Positions 43,648 to 52,857 of a DNA stretch of 64,000 nt are shown piece after piece. A program made the position numbers and the translations under genes. Every line of letters starts with the position of its first letter. The first letter of the stretch is position 1. Source of the stretch: JAPUEK01 sp963815355 (lineage in GTDB: Bacteria; Pseudomonadota; Alphaproteobacteria; Rhodobacterales; Rhodobacteraceae); contig CAWFGJ010000012.1 of the NCBI GenBank assembly GCA_963815355.1, positions 1 to 64,000 of the forward strand, given 5' to 3'. The notes under the pieces are model-generated. The model was not told the origin of the DNA, searched no databases, and saw only the letters and a program-made list of their open reading frames with translations.

Positions 43648-44487
43648 GCTCCAGACCCATTGATTTTACGCCCTTTGCGTGATTCAGGCCGCCGCAAGGA
43701 GACCTGATTGATGAGCAACTTGTTCTGGCTGACCGAAGCGCAGATGGCGCGCCTTCGCCCCTACTTCCCCAAGAGCCATGGCCGTCCGCGAGTTGACGAT
43801 CTGCGGGTCCTGAGCGGCATTATCTTTATCAACCGCAATGGCTTACGGTGGTGCGACGCACCGAGGGAATATGGACCGGCCAAGACGCTCTATAATCGCT
43901 GGAAGCGTTGGAGCGATAACGGGGTCTTTGCACGGATCATGGTCGGCCTGGCCGCAAAGGACACTGATCCGAAAACGATCATGATCGACGCGACGTATCT
44001 GAAGGCGCACCGCACGGCTTGCAGCCTGCGTGCGAAAAAGGGGGGCGCGGTCGCCAGATCGGTCGAACGAAAGGCGGCATGAACACAAAGCTGCACGCCG
44101 TCACCGATGCGAAAGGCAGACCTATCCGGTTCTTCATGTCGGCAGGACAGGTCAGTGATTATACCGGCGCGGCGGCGCTTCTGGACGGCCTGCCGCAGGC
44201 CGACTGGTTTCTGGCAGACCGGGGCTATGACGCTGACTGGCTTCGAAAAGCATTGCAGGACAGAGGGATAAAAGCCTGCATCCCCGGCAGGACGTCGCGC
44301 AAGAAGACCGTGAAATACGACAAGCGCCGCTACAAAAGGCGCAATCGCATCGAGATCATGTTCGGTCGTCTGAAGGACTGGAGACGTGTCGCCACACGTT
44401 ACGACAGGTGCCCGGAGACCTACCTCTCCGCAATCGCATTGGCCGCAACCGTTCTGTTCTGGCTGTGATCAAGAACGAGTCCTGACC
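43648..44487 (+). mobile_element. IS5-family (IS427-type) insertion sequence, copy 2
   Basis: 840 bp, nearly identical to the element at 24073-24913 but inverted relative to it. Flanks are CTAG on the left (43644-43647) and CTAA on the right (44488-44491). They do not match, so the copy has lost one original flank by rearrangement or a later mutation. It cuts an IS3 OrfA on its left and a DapA-like gene on its right. Confidence 0.88.
43708..44468 (+). CDS. IS5-family transposase OrfA/OrfB with slippery site
   Basis: OrfA 43708-44082 (124 residues, from MSNLFWLTEAQMARLRPYFP, though the track start is one codon earlier, with DPKTIMIDATYLKAHRTA carrying the first catalytic Asp). OrfB 44019-44468 (149 residues, with LADRGYDADWLRKAL and IEIMFGRLKDWRRVATRYDR). 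They overlap by 64 bases around the A5G6 run at 44035-44045, where ribosomal slippage is expected to give the fused DDE transposase. This copy lacks the extra base seen in copy 1 and should be active. Confidence 0.88.
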
Positions 44488-44801
44488 CTAAGATGGGCGG
44501 AGCGGGCTGCATCACCGCCACCTCCAACCTTGTCGGGCGCGATCTCGCGTTGGTCTATCACGGCGCGACCGATCCGGCGCAGTCCGAAGCGGTTGCAAGT
44601 GCGCAAACCCGAATTGAGGCCTTCCGCAACTTGTCGAACGCCTACGTTCAACTTCCCGCAATCAAGGCAATGATCCGCTATCTGACCGGTGACGCCGGTT
44701 GGAGCCGGATGCGGCCGCCACTGGTCGAACTGTCCCCGGCAGAGCGCGCGGAGCTAAGGGCGAAACTGTTGACAATTGGTGCAACGGTGCAAGGGGAATA
44801 A
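44488..44801 (+). pseudogene. DapA-family lyase, C-terminal fragment cut by IS
   Basis: The first available codons read MGGAGCITATSNLVGRDLAL, which matches the late part of DHDPS-family enzymes (GGAGCITATANL). It ends with helices RAELRAKLLTIGATVQGE. About 100 of roughly 300 residues remain; the catalytic Tyr and Lys region was lost at the IS boundary. The stop overlaps the region just before the iron alcohol dehydrogenase start, so the two formed an operon. Confidence 0.8.
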
Positions 44802-44802
44802 G

Positions 44803-45927
44803 ATGATCAACTACGCCCAACCGATCCGACTGCACCAGCCCCGCCGCCTTGAATTCGGTGCAGGCACCGCCGCGCAAGTCGGCGATTGGGCAAAGGCTGC
44901 AGGCTACTCGCGCATCCTCGTGCTGACCTCGCCAAGTGTCATCGCCATGGTGCACCGTCTTGCCCTTCCGGGGCAGGTAACGGTGTTTGACGGTGTAGCG
45001 CCGGAACCTGACACCACCAACCTTGCCGCTGCCATTGCGGCAGCTCAAGCCTGCGATCCCGATCTGATCGTGGGCTTGGGCGGCGGCTCGGTGATGGATG
45101 TGGCGAAACTGGTCACCGTCCTGCGGGGCGGTGTCGGGCTGGCTGATGTGATCGGTCCCAACAAAGTGGCAGGTCGGCTGAACGCCCTGGCCCTTGTGCC
45201 AACCACCGCTGGCACCGGATCAGAGGCAGGGATCCGCGCGCTGGTTACCGATGCCGCCACACGGAACAAGGTTGCCGTCGAAAGCCCCTTTCTTTTGGCC
45301 GACATGGTGGCGCTAGACCCGGATCTGACCATGTCCGTCCCGCCCGCGGTCACTGCCGCCACCGGCATTGACGCCATGGCGCATTGCGTCGAAGCCTTCA
45401 CCAACCGCAAGGCGCATCCGCTTATCGACAATTATGCCCGCTTGGGGTTTTCACTGGTCGCACGCTTCTTGCCCCGCGCCGTGGCCGATGGTTCCGATGC
45501 CGAGGCGCGCGCAGCGCTTTTGCTTGCCAGCTATTACGGTGGCATCTGCCTTGGCCCGGTCAACACTGCCGCAGGTCACGCGCTGGCCTATCCCTTGGGC
45601 ACAAGGTTGAAGTTGCCGCATGGCCTCGCCAACGCGGTGATCTTTCCGCATGTTCTGGCTTTTAACCTGCCCGTCGTCCCGGCGAAGACGGCAGAGATCG
45701 CAACTGCGCTTGGCCTGCGCGCCGACGATGAGGCGGCCCTGCTGGAAACAGCAAGTGCCTGGTGCCGAACCCTTGGCGTCGAAATGCAACTCTCGGCCTT
45801 GGGCGCAAGTACCGCCAACCTGCCAGACTGGGCGCGCGAGGCCCACGCCATCCGCCGCCTGATGGACAACAATCCCCGCGACATGACCGAAGACCAAATA
45901 CTGGCGATCTACACCGCCGCCTACTGA
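44803..45927 (+). CDS. Iron-containing alcohol dehydrogenase
   Basis: 374 residues, starting MINYAQPIRLHQPRRLEFGA. It has the Fe-ADH nucleotide loop LIVGLGGGSVMDVAKLV, VPTTAGTGSEAG, the metal-binding segments GIDAMAHCVEAFTN and AGHALAYPLGTRLKLPHGLA (His ligands), and the end MTEDQILAIYTAAY. It reduces an aldehyde or oxidises an alcohol with NAD(P). Its partner is a truncated DapA-like lyase, so it may act on an aldehyde product of that lyase. Start at 44803 with AAGGGGAA just upstream. Convergent with the GntR gene, 4 bases apart. Confidence 0.9.
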   Translation: MINYAQPIRLHQPRRLEFGAGTAAQVGDWAKAAGYSRILVLTSPSVIAMVHRLALPGQVTVFDGVAPEPDTTNLAAAIAAAQACDPDLIVGLGGGSVMDVAKLVTVLRGGVGLADVIGPNKVAGRLNALALVPTTAGTGSEAGIRALVTDAATRNKVAVESPFLLADMVALDPDLTMSVPPAVTAATGIDAMAHCVEAFTNRKAHPLIDNYARLGFSLVARFLPRAVADGSDAEARAALLLASYYGGICLGPVNTAAGHALAYPLGTRLKLPHGLANAVIFPHVLAFNLPVVPAKTAEIATALGLRADDEAALLETASAWCRTLGVEMQLSALGASTANLPDWAREAHAIRRLMDNNPRDMTEDQILAIYTAAY

Positions 45928-45931
45928 CCCG

Positions 45932-46669
45932 CTATTTCGAAGACAAATCCAACAGCCTCCCCTCGAACAGCCGGTCCCGCGATCCCCCCACATGGGCGGC
46001 CATCGCAGCGCGGGCAACTTCCGCCTCTCCCGCCGCGATGGCAGCGAAGATATCGGCATGTTCGTCCAATACATGATCCAGACCGCCCCGCACGGTCTGC
46101 AGTGACAACCCGTGGAACTTCATGCCCACGGCGATGTGGTCCTTCAGCGCCCGCATCGAGGTTTCAAAATACTGGTTGTTCGCCGCTGCCGTAATCGCCA
46201 GATGAAAACCGAAATCGGCATCTTCGCGATGGCTGCGCCGCTCGGTCGCGTCGCGCATCAGCTGCAACAGCTTTTCGATCTCGGCCAGATCGGCCGCACT
46301 GCGTCGCCGGGCCGCCAAAGCCGCCGCCGCCGGCTCAATCGTCAGCCGAAACTCATAGCAACGCTGCAAGTCAGCGATGGTTTCCAAGGGTTGAAACGCC
46401 ATCGGCTTCGGCACGACGGACGCGCTGATATAGCTGCCCGACCCTTGCCGTGAGGTAACCAGCCCCTCATCGCGCAATCGTTTCAGCGCCGCACGGATCA
46501 CCGGGCGCGACACGTCAAACTGCGCGGCCAAGGCATTTTCCCCCGGCAAACGCTCATCTTCGGCATATTCGCTATTGGCAATGGCGCGACGGATGCTGTC
46601 GTAAACCACATCTGCCAGCAACATCGACTTCGGCCGCTCAATCATAAAAGCCCCCCCTTGTTCATTCAA
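45932..46669 (-). CDS. GntR-family regulator (FCD domain)
   Basis: 245 residues (237 if started at MIERPKSMLLADVVYDSIRR, 46645). A winged HTH (ENALAAQFDVSRPVIRAALK, RLRDEGLVTSRQGSGSYISA) and an FCD domain (HREDADFGFHLAITAAANNQ, LDHVLDEHADIFAAIAAGEA). It follows the DUF1537 kinase gene, whose stop overlaps its start by 8 bases, so it is probably the local regulator. Ligand unknown, perhaps a sugar acid. Confidence 0.88.
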   Translation of the reverse strand: MNEQGGAFMIERPKSMLLADVVYDSIRRAIANSEYAEDERLPGENALAAQFDVSRPVIRAALKRLRDEGLVTSRQGSGSYISASVVPKPMAFQPLETIADLQRCYEFRLTIEPAAAALAARRRSAADLAEIEKLLQLMRDATERRSHREDADFGFHLAITAAANNQYFETSMRALKDHIAVGMKFHGLSLQTVRGGLDHVLDEHADIFAAIAAGEAEVARAAMAAHVGGSRDRLFEGRLLDLSSK

Positions 46670-47735
46670 CGTCTCCGTCTTTCTGCGGCTTGTCTCGCAG
46701 CAGTTGGCTCAATGTTTCAGGCCCGCCAAACCCACCGGATTTCGCGACAATAAGCGGGGCATCGGGAAAATCCAGCGCGCGGCACAGCGCCAAGCCCGGC
46801 AAGACCTCCCCAAGAACCTGCAAAAGCCCGATGCCCATCTCGGCCAACACCGCCGCCGCCGTCTCGCCACCCGTCAACACCAGACAGGCCCGCCCGGCCA
46901 CCATATCGCGCACGAAGCCCCGCGCTAAATCCTGGCTGACCTCCGACGAGGTCCGGCCGGCGTCCCCCGGCACCGCCTGAATGATCGCCACTGCGGCGGT
47001 GGACTGCCCGCCCTCAGAGCGCCCGTTCGGAGCACGACAATACCCGGCGTCAGGTTGACTGCGTCGCAACGCCGCCACCTGTTCCATGGTGATCGGATCA
47101 CGCGACCCTATGGCAAAGGCAATCGGCTGCGGCAAAGGCAGTTCCGGTGCATCTCCAGCGGCGCGCGCCATCTGTCACGCCAACCCTGCCGATAGCCCGC
47201 GCGCACCAATCAGCAGCACGTCAGGGCCAACCCCTGCCAAAATCGCGTCGATATCTGCATCGGTTTGCGCATCCGGCACGCGGAACGCAAATTCCGTCAC
47301 ATCGGCCAAAATTGCGGCCACGTCGATCGGCGCCGCGACACCAAATCCGCGCAATTGCCCGTTCTCAACCACGCGCCCCATCGCAGGGATCGCCGGGCAG
47401 ATCAAAGCGTCCGTCATGCCCAGCGCCTGCGCCAGCGCCGATACTTCGGCCGCGACATTGCCCTTCAGCCGCGAGTCGATCTTCTTGAAGATCACCGGAA
47501 CCGCTTTCAGTGACCCCGCTACCCCCTGCACCAGCGTCGCCGCCGACGCCGCTGGCAGCTCACGGCTGTTGGTCGAAACGCTGATCACCTCAGACGTCCG
47601 CCTGAACGCCGAGGCCAAGTGGTCGGGATTCGTCGCCACAACACAGCGCATCCCCGCCGCTGCAAACGGACCCACCGCGTCAAGCGCGCCTGTCAGGTCG
47701 TCTGCGACAACCACTATTTTTACGGAGTTTGCCAA
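46662..47735 (-). pseudogene. DUF1537 four-carbon acid sugar kinase, in-frame TGA
   Basis: The family phosphorylates four-carbon acid sugars. The N-terminal domain has KIVVVADDLTGALDAVGPFA and VIFKKIDSRLKGNVAAEVSA; the C-terminal domain has ACLVLTGGETAAAVLAEMGI and IVAKSGGFGGPETLSQLLRD. A TGA at 47175-47177 (GLSAGLA stop QMARAAGDAP) separates the two halves in the same frame. The start is a TTG at 47735, preceded by GAGGA; no ATG is available. Total about 357 codons, somewhat short for the family. The TGA probably arose from a sense codon. Confidence 0.82.
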
Positions 47736-47786
47736 GCAAGTCCTCAAATAAAAACAGGATTACGGCTTGACCTGTAAATTTGCAAT

Positions 47787-47799
47787 GTATTTGTAATAC
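47787..47799. promoter_or_regulatory. Palindrome upstream of DUF1537 gene
   Basis: GTATTTGTAATAC: 5-base arms GTATT/AATAC around TGT, 52 bases before the TTG start. Candidate operator for the GntR regulator encoded downstream. Confidence 0.45.
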
Positions 47800-48342
47800 C
47801 TTGGCGCGCTGTCCATTTTCAAACATCGGTGCGGCGTCGTTGCACAACTCTGGGTGCCAGAGATTCACATGGTGAATCCATGCGGTTAAACGGGTCAAGC
47901 TACACTGCAGCGCTGGGCAAGGAGATGGCTTTGCTCGCGCCGCCTGAAGGCAAACGACCGGGATAGAGGCCTGCGACACGCGCCGCCGCCAAACAGCCAT
48001 CATCGACAGCCAAACCCCTGAAATCCAGAGACGCGTCGCCCTCATCAACCGCTTCAACGCACTCGGCACCGCCAAAATCGTCCGTATGGCATGACGCCAA
48101 CGGGGAAAGGGGCTGTCCTGCCTCAGGCGTGACTTACGCAACAACGCCGCACTGACCTATCGATCCACGGTAGCCTAAACGCTCAGTCAGGTTGCCGCTA
48201 AGGGCAGGAAACAGGCCTGCGGTTGCGCTGGTGGCGTAGCGGAAGTCCAGGACAAGCACGATCTGGACGAGTGTAACCCACTCGCCCCGCAGCAACATCG
48301 AACCGCCGCACGTTCCTCATGCGCACGACGGCCGAAGCTCAT
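47800..48342. other. Gene-poor stretch; possible transposase debris
   Basis: No intact gene. On the plus strand a frame near 47950-48094 ends DTRRRQTAIIDSQTPEIQRR then VALINRFNALGTAKIVRMA and stop. It looks like the C-terminus of a real protein, perhaps a transposase, but I could not assign a family. The remainder holds nothing recognised. Confidence 0.3.
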
Positions 48343-49737
48343 CTATTTCTGTCTTCGACCGAACAGGGCCACGCAAAGAGCGACAACTGCCAGCAGTGTG
48401 GCGACCGCAAAGGTAAGCTGCAGTCCGGCTGCGCCTCCGGCGCTTGGCCCCATAAGGGCGTCGTGCTTTGACCCGAAGGCAAAGACTGCCCCCATCGCCG
48501 AAGCCCCCGTGATAAGCCCAAGGTTTCGGGACAGGCCCAAAAGGGCGGATGTGACGCCACGGCGCTCCTTTGTTGCGGCATTCATGACGGCCGTGTTGTT
48601 CGCTGCTTGGAACAGCGCATAGCCCGCGGTGATGATTGCAAGGCCGCCGATGTACCCAATTACGCCCAGAGCACCGGGAAGCACCATCATCAGAACGGAC
48701 CCCACGGCGACGCCAAGCAACCCGGAGCATGTCACGGTCGCCTCACCAAAGCGGTCCACCAGCCGACCTGCCGGGATACCCGTCAACGCCGAAACGCCCG
48801 GCCCCACGGACATTGCAAACCCGGTCTGCACAGGGCTCAGCCCCAGAACCCCGGACAGGAAGAACGGGCCAACGACAAGGGTGGCCATCATGATGGTTGA
48901 AACCAGCCCCATAGAGATCAGACCGGCCGCCAAAGCGCGGTCTCGCAGCACGGCAAGTTGAACCAGTGGAACAGTCGTGCGCTGTTCGATCGCAACAAAG
49001 CTGGCCATGCCGATCAAGGCCAAGAGCCCCAGCCCGACGTTGGTCATGCCAGGCGTTGCACCACCCAGCGTGGTCGAAAGGGCATAGGCGCCAAACGACA
49101 ACGCCAGCACCATCATGCCTGGCAGATCAAAGGTGAAATGCTTGGGCTTTTTGGCGGTATCAGGCGGAAAAACCTGATGACCGAACACGAAAGCGGCAGC
49201 GCCGGATGCCGCCATGAAGGCAAAGACCGCAGGCCAGCCAAATGCGTTGATCAGCAGCCCACCCAGCGATGGACCGAGGGCCGTTCCTACCGCCGAAACC
49301 GTGCCCAGCAGGCCCATCGCGCTGCCGGTGCGGTCCTTGGGAACCATGTCACTGACCGATGCGATTGTAAGCGCCATCATGATTGCGGCCCCAAGGCCCT
49401 GCACGCCGCGAAGTGCCACGAGCAGCCACAGGTTCTGGGCAAGCGCGCCACAGGCAGATGCCACGGCAAACAGGCCGATCCCGAACAGAAGAATGCGCCG
49501 CCGCCCCAGCAGGTCGCCCAGACGACCGGCGCCAACAATCAGGGTCGTCACGGCCAGAAGGTAGGAAATCACCACCCACTGCACATTGGCCATGGGCGCC
49601 TGAAACGCTGTGGCAAGGGTGGGCAGGGCCACGTTGGCGATGCTGGTCCCCAGCGATGGCAACAGCATGGCCAATGACAGCGCTGCAAGCCTTAGCCGGT
49701 AGGGGCCATTTGCGGGGTCTGCGCGCGTGTCGGTCAT
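48343..49737 (-). CDS. MFS exporter (DHA2/EmrB-QacA type)
   Basis: 464 residues with about 14 membrane segments. It shows LAALSLAMLLPSLGTSIANV, VVISYLLAVTTLIVGAGRLG, the motif-A loop GRLGDLLGRRRILLFGIGLF and the motif-C-like MGLLGTVSAVGTALGPSLGG. Drug/proton antiporter by family; substrate unknown. The start MTDTRADPANGP at 49737 overlaps the DUF2798 stop (ATGA). The set LysR (divergent), DUF2798 and MFS suggests an inducible efflux unit. Confidence 0.88.
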   Translation of the reverse strand: MTDTRADPANGPYRLRLAALSLAMLLPSLGTSIANVALPTLATAFQAPMANVQWVVISYLLAVTTLIVGAGRLGDLLGRRRILLFGIGLFAVASACGALAQNLWLLVALRGVQGLGAAIMMALTIASVSDMVPKDRTGSAMGLLGTVSAVGTALGPSLGGLLINAFGWPAVFAFMAASGAAAFVFGHQVFPPDTAKKPKHFTFDLPGMMVLALSFGAYALSTTLGGATPGMTNVGLGLLALIGMASFVAIEQRTTVPLVQLAVLRDRALAAGLISMGLVSTIMMATLVVGPFFLSGVLGLSPVQTGFAMSVGPGVSALTGIPAGRLVDRFGEATVTCSGLLGVAVGSVLMMVLPGALGVIGYIGGLAIITAGYALFQAANNTAVMNAATKERRGVTSALLGLSRNLGLITGASAMGAVFAFGSKHDALMGPSAGGAAGLQLTFAVATLLAVVALCVALFGRRQK

Positions 49738-49973
49738 CGCGCGCTGGCCCCTGGTGCCTTGACCAACATGCCGACCAGACGGCGGGTGATCGGTGCCACG
49801 ACCAGAACGACGGGAAAGGCGAAGGCCCACGACGGCAGCCAGGCGTTAACCCAAAGCCCAACGAAGCCATCGACCAGTCCGGCATTGCGCAGCATTGCAA
49901 TGCCGGAAACGGCAAATGACATGAAACCAGAAAGGATGAAGCCGAACAGGGCGGGTGCAAGACGGGCAGGCAT
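49734..49973 (-). CDS. DUF2798 small membrane protein
   Basis: 79 residues with two membrane segments (LFGFILSGFMSFAVSGIAML and WAFAFPVVLVVAPITRRLVG), the layout of DUF2798. Function unknown. Coupled to the MFS gene by a 4-base overlap, so the two may work together. Confidence 0.78.
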   Translation of the reverse strand: MPARLAPALFGFILSGFMSFAVSGIAMLRNAGLVDGFVGLWVNAWLPSWAFAFPVVLVVAPITRRLVGMLVKAPGASAR

Positions 49974-50084
49974 TTGAAACTCCGTATTTGATGATGCTTG
50001 TCAGATAACGCCCTCTGCCGTATTGCGGAACGCGCACCAATCGCATTCTATCCGTGCACCAGACGCCATGTATGGGGGCCGCCA

Positions 50085-50978
50085 ATGCCAGACCTGAACC
50101 TGCTCCTAGCCTTGGATGTTCTCTTGGCCGAAGGCAGCGTGGCGGGCGCTGCGCGTCGTTTGCAACTTAGCCCTTCGGCGATGAGCCGGACATTGGCCCG
50201 CCTGCGCGAGGTGACGGCCGATCCGTTGCTGGTGCGGGCAGGACGCGGACTGGTGCCAACGCCACGTGCGATCGAACTGCGCGCGCAAGTGGGCACTTTG
50301 GTCGAGGGGGCAAATGCCTTGCTGCGCCCGGCCGACAAGCTTGATCTGGGCACCTTGCAGCGGCGATTTTCCCTGCGGACCAGCGAAGGGTTCGTTGAAA
50401 CCTTTGGTCCACGCCTGTTGGGGCTGGTCGAAGCCCAAGCACCCGGCGTGATCTTGCAGTTTCTGACCAAGCCCGACAAAGACAGCGCGCCGTTGCGGGA
50501 CGGTGAGGTGGATCTTGAAACCGGCGTGATAGACGCACAAACCGCCCCCGAGATGCGCGCAATGCCCCTGTTTGACGATCGATGGGTTGGGGCCGTGCGC
50601 CCGGATCACAGTCTCGCGCAGGGTGAGATCACCGCCGAACGTTTCGCGGCCTGTAGCCATGTGATGGTGGTCCGACGCGGATTGCACAGCCGCGACATCG
50701 ACGAGGCCGTGCGCACGGCCGGGCTGGAACGGCGTATTGCCACGGTCGTCAACGGGTTCTCGGCGGCACTTGCCTTGGCGCGCGACACCCAGCTTGTCGC
50801 CACAGTGCCCGAACGCCACACCGAGGGTCTGCGCCGAGGCATGTATTGCTTTGCCCTGCCGGTTGAGATTCCCGCCTTCACCCTGTCAATGTTGTGGCAT
50901 CCCCGCATGGATGGCGATCTGGCACATCGCTGGCTGCGGACGTGTTTGCGGTCGGTCTGCAGCACCAAGCGCGGCTGA
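50085..50978 (+). CDS. LysR-family transcriptional regulator
   Basis: 297 residues, starting MPDLNLLLALDVLLAEGSVA. A winged HTH (AARRLQLSPSAMSRTLARLR) and a periplasmic-binding-like effector domain (RFSLRTSEGFVETFGPRLLG, LRDGEVDLETGVIDAQTAPE) follow. It is divergent from the DUF2798-MFS pair across 111 bases, the usual arrangement for its target. Start chosen at the NLLLALDVLL motif; the upstream in-frame ATG at 49998 would add unrelated residues. Confidence 0.88.
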   Translation: MPDLNLLLALDVLLAEGSVAGAARRLQLSPSAMSRTLARLREVTADPLLVRAGRGLVPTPRAIELRAQVGTLVEGANALLRPADKLDLGTLQRRFSLRTSEGFVETFGPRLLGLVEAQAPGVILQFLTKPDKDSAPLRDGEVDLETGVIDAQTAPEMRAMPLFDDRWVGAVRPDHSLAQGEITAERFAACSHVMVVRRGLHSRDIDEAVRTAGLERRIATVVNGFSAALALARDTQLVATVPERHTEGLRRGMYCFALPVEIPAFTLSMLWHPRMDGDLAHRWLRTCLRSVCSTKRG

Positions 50979-51116
50979 CCGGGATATCTTGGCCAGCCGG
51001 TTGCAGGGCGTCAGACGCACTGATGGCGTGCATATGACGCGTCTTCCGCAGCAGTCGAAATGCGATCATCAGAGGAAGCGTCCAGACCCATTTTCAGGAG
51101 GCTCAAAGTGACGACC

Positions 51117-51905
51117 ATGATCTCGCTGGCTTCGACCGCCAGTCCCATTCCTCCAGCCACCGCCTCAGGGCCACGGCACGCAGCGGGCAGCGCGCCGCCG
51201 CAGGATTTCCATGACCGGATGCAACGGCTGGCGCGGCTGACCGGATTGCTGTTCATCATCACCTATGCCACCTCGATCCCGCCGTTCGTATACTTCTATG
51301 CCGAGGCCTTGGGCGACCCGGCGTTCATCCTGAAAGGCGGCTTTGATCGCAGCCTTGCCATCGGGGCCCTTCTGGAACTTATGTTGATCATCGCAAACAT
51401 CGGCACCGCGCTGACCCTTTATCCCGCGCTCAAGAAGCGCAGCGATGTTCTCGCACTTGGTTTTGTGACAGCACGCCTGACGGAAAGCGGGTTCATTGCC
51501 GTTGGAATCATCGCCCTGATGGCACTGAACACGATGCGGTTGCATGGCAGTACGACGGACCAAGCCATGCTTGTCGCCACGGGGCAGGCGCTGGTCGCCA
51601 TTCACGATTGGACCTTTCGCCTAGGGCCGGGTGTTGTTGTCGGCGTCGGAAATGGCCTGATCCTTGGCTATCTGATGTGGAAAACCCGACTGGTGCCACG
51701 CGCGATGTCGATCCTCGGCCTGATCGGCGGGCCTGCCTTGCTGATCGCCGGAGTTGCCGTGCTTCTTGGCTACACGGAGGCCGGATCGACGTTTCAGGCA
51801 ATCGCAACCATCCCCGAGTTCTTCTGGGAGTTGTCGCTTGGGATTTGGCTTCTGGTGAAGGGTTTTGACGCGAACGCATTGACCGAATTGGAAAACCCGC
51901 AATAG
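51117..51905 (+). CDS. DUF4386 membrane protein
   Basis: About 262 residues, six to seven membrane helices: RLTGLLFIITYATSIPPFVY, IGALLELMLIIANIGTALTL, LGFVTARLTESGFIAVGIIA, GVGNGLILGYLMWKTRLVPR. This is the DUF4386 pattern, function unknown. An upstream ATG at 51060 would add 19 residues. Downstream of the LysR gene, on the same strand, 139 bases away. Confidence 0.78.
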   Translation: MISLASTASPIPPATASGPRHAAGSAPPQDFHDRMQRLARLTGLLFIITYATSIPPFVYFYAEALGDPAFILKGGFDRSLAIGALLELMLIIANIGTALTLYPALKKRSDVLALGFVTARLTESGFIAVGIIALMALNTMRLHGSTTDQAMLVATGQALVAIHDWTFRLGPGVVVGVGNGLILGYLMWKTRLVPRAMSILGLIGGPALLIAGVAVLLGYTEAGSTFQAIATIPEFFWELSLGIWLLVKGFDANALTELENPQ

Positions 51906-52418
51906 CCAAAAGGCTTCGGGTTTCGACTGCCGGGGCGGATGCGAAAACATCTGCTGTCGGATCTGTGTCCTTTCACGCTACCTGACCCGCTTGTGGCCAC
52001 CGACCACACAACCGATCCGATGGCCAGCAACCTGCGCTTCGCCAGTCATATATGCAGCGGTCTGGCCGAGCGCCCTCGACGTCCCAAAGCCAACCAAGCG
52101 AGGCGACGATGCCGCCATGCAACGGCAGATATCTACGACCAGATCATGGGCCGCCAAATGCCGGCGGGTCACGGTTCCTGCTCTTGCCAAGATCGGGCAG
52201 CCTTAGTTTGTCGTCGCCGTCACCAGAGCAGTCACTGGCTTGCCGTCGGCCAGCAGAAGTCCGATGACAGGGGTGCCATGAGCATCGGGGCGCTGGCCGA
52301 AGCGCACCTGGATAGCGGCACCGCGAAGCTCCACAAAGCGGATGTATCGAGCCTCGCGGCAAGTTGATCCTCAGAGTCCTGCCGCGTTCTTGACGTTCGG
52401 GGTTGCAGCACGCATTCG
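51906..52418. other. Gene-poor stretch
   Basis: No convincing gene. On the minus strand a short frame near 52195-52370 reads YIRFVELRGAAIQVRFGQRP then VIGLLLADGKPVTALVTA before a stop. It is protein-like but has no start and no family I recognise, so it may be a relic. Confidence 0.3.
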
Positions 52419-52796
52419 TTGCTCATGCGCTTTGGTCGATCATTTGCAATCCTCATCCTTGTTTTGGCAATCTTGCCATGGGGTGCCTATGCCGATGCCT
52501 TTGCCTCGCAACCCAACATCAATCAAACTGTAGCTGCCGTCTCTGCTGCGACCGATGCCGCGCAATCGGTGGCATCCAAGGATGAGCGTCGCGGCCCAGC
52601 TTTTGTGTTTGCAAATAAAAAGCGTTGCCGCACCGCAGCTCTGTTTGGTTCGCCCTGTGGCCCGGACGTTGCGTTTCCTTGGTCGGCGGTGGCGACTGAA
52701 TCGTCAGTGGCCGTTAGGTCCGTTTACCAAAGTGCCGACGTGCTGCCCGTGAGCAAGGTGCCAAAGCCAGTCCTCGACCCGCCTCGATCCTGCTGA
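52419..52796 (+). CDS. Hypothetical secreted protein
   Basis: 125 residues with a signal peptide (MRFGRSFAILILVLAILPWG then AYADAF, likely cleaved near AYA). The rest is rich in Ala, Val and Ser, with three Cys. No domain recognised. It ends 61 bases before the L,D-transpeptidase gene. The start could be 52419 or 52425. Reality rests on the clear signal peptide. Confidence 0.5.
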   Translation: MLMRFGRSFAILILVLAILPWGAYADAFASQPNINQTVAAVSAATDAAQSVASKDERRGPAFVFANKKRCRTAALFGSPCGPDVAFPWSAVATESSVAVRSVYQSADVLPVSKVPKPVLDPPRSC

Positions 52797-52857
52797 TTGT
52801 CGCGACCGCTAAAGAAATGCGGTCACTCACGATTATCAGCAAACAAGGATCACACAT

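Noticed and set aside
24073..44487. Simple composite transposon carrying the hydroxyproline genes
   Set aside because: Copy 1 has a target duplication on both of its own sides, which means it inserted alone; the outer flanks of the pair do not match.
47175..47177. TGA in DUF1537 as a selenocysteine codon
   Set aside because: The position is between the two domains, not at a catalytic residue, and no SECIS-like hairpin was seen just after it.
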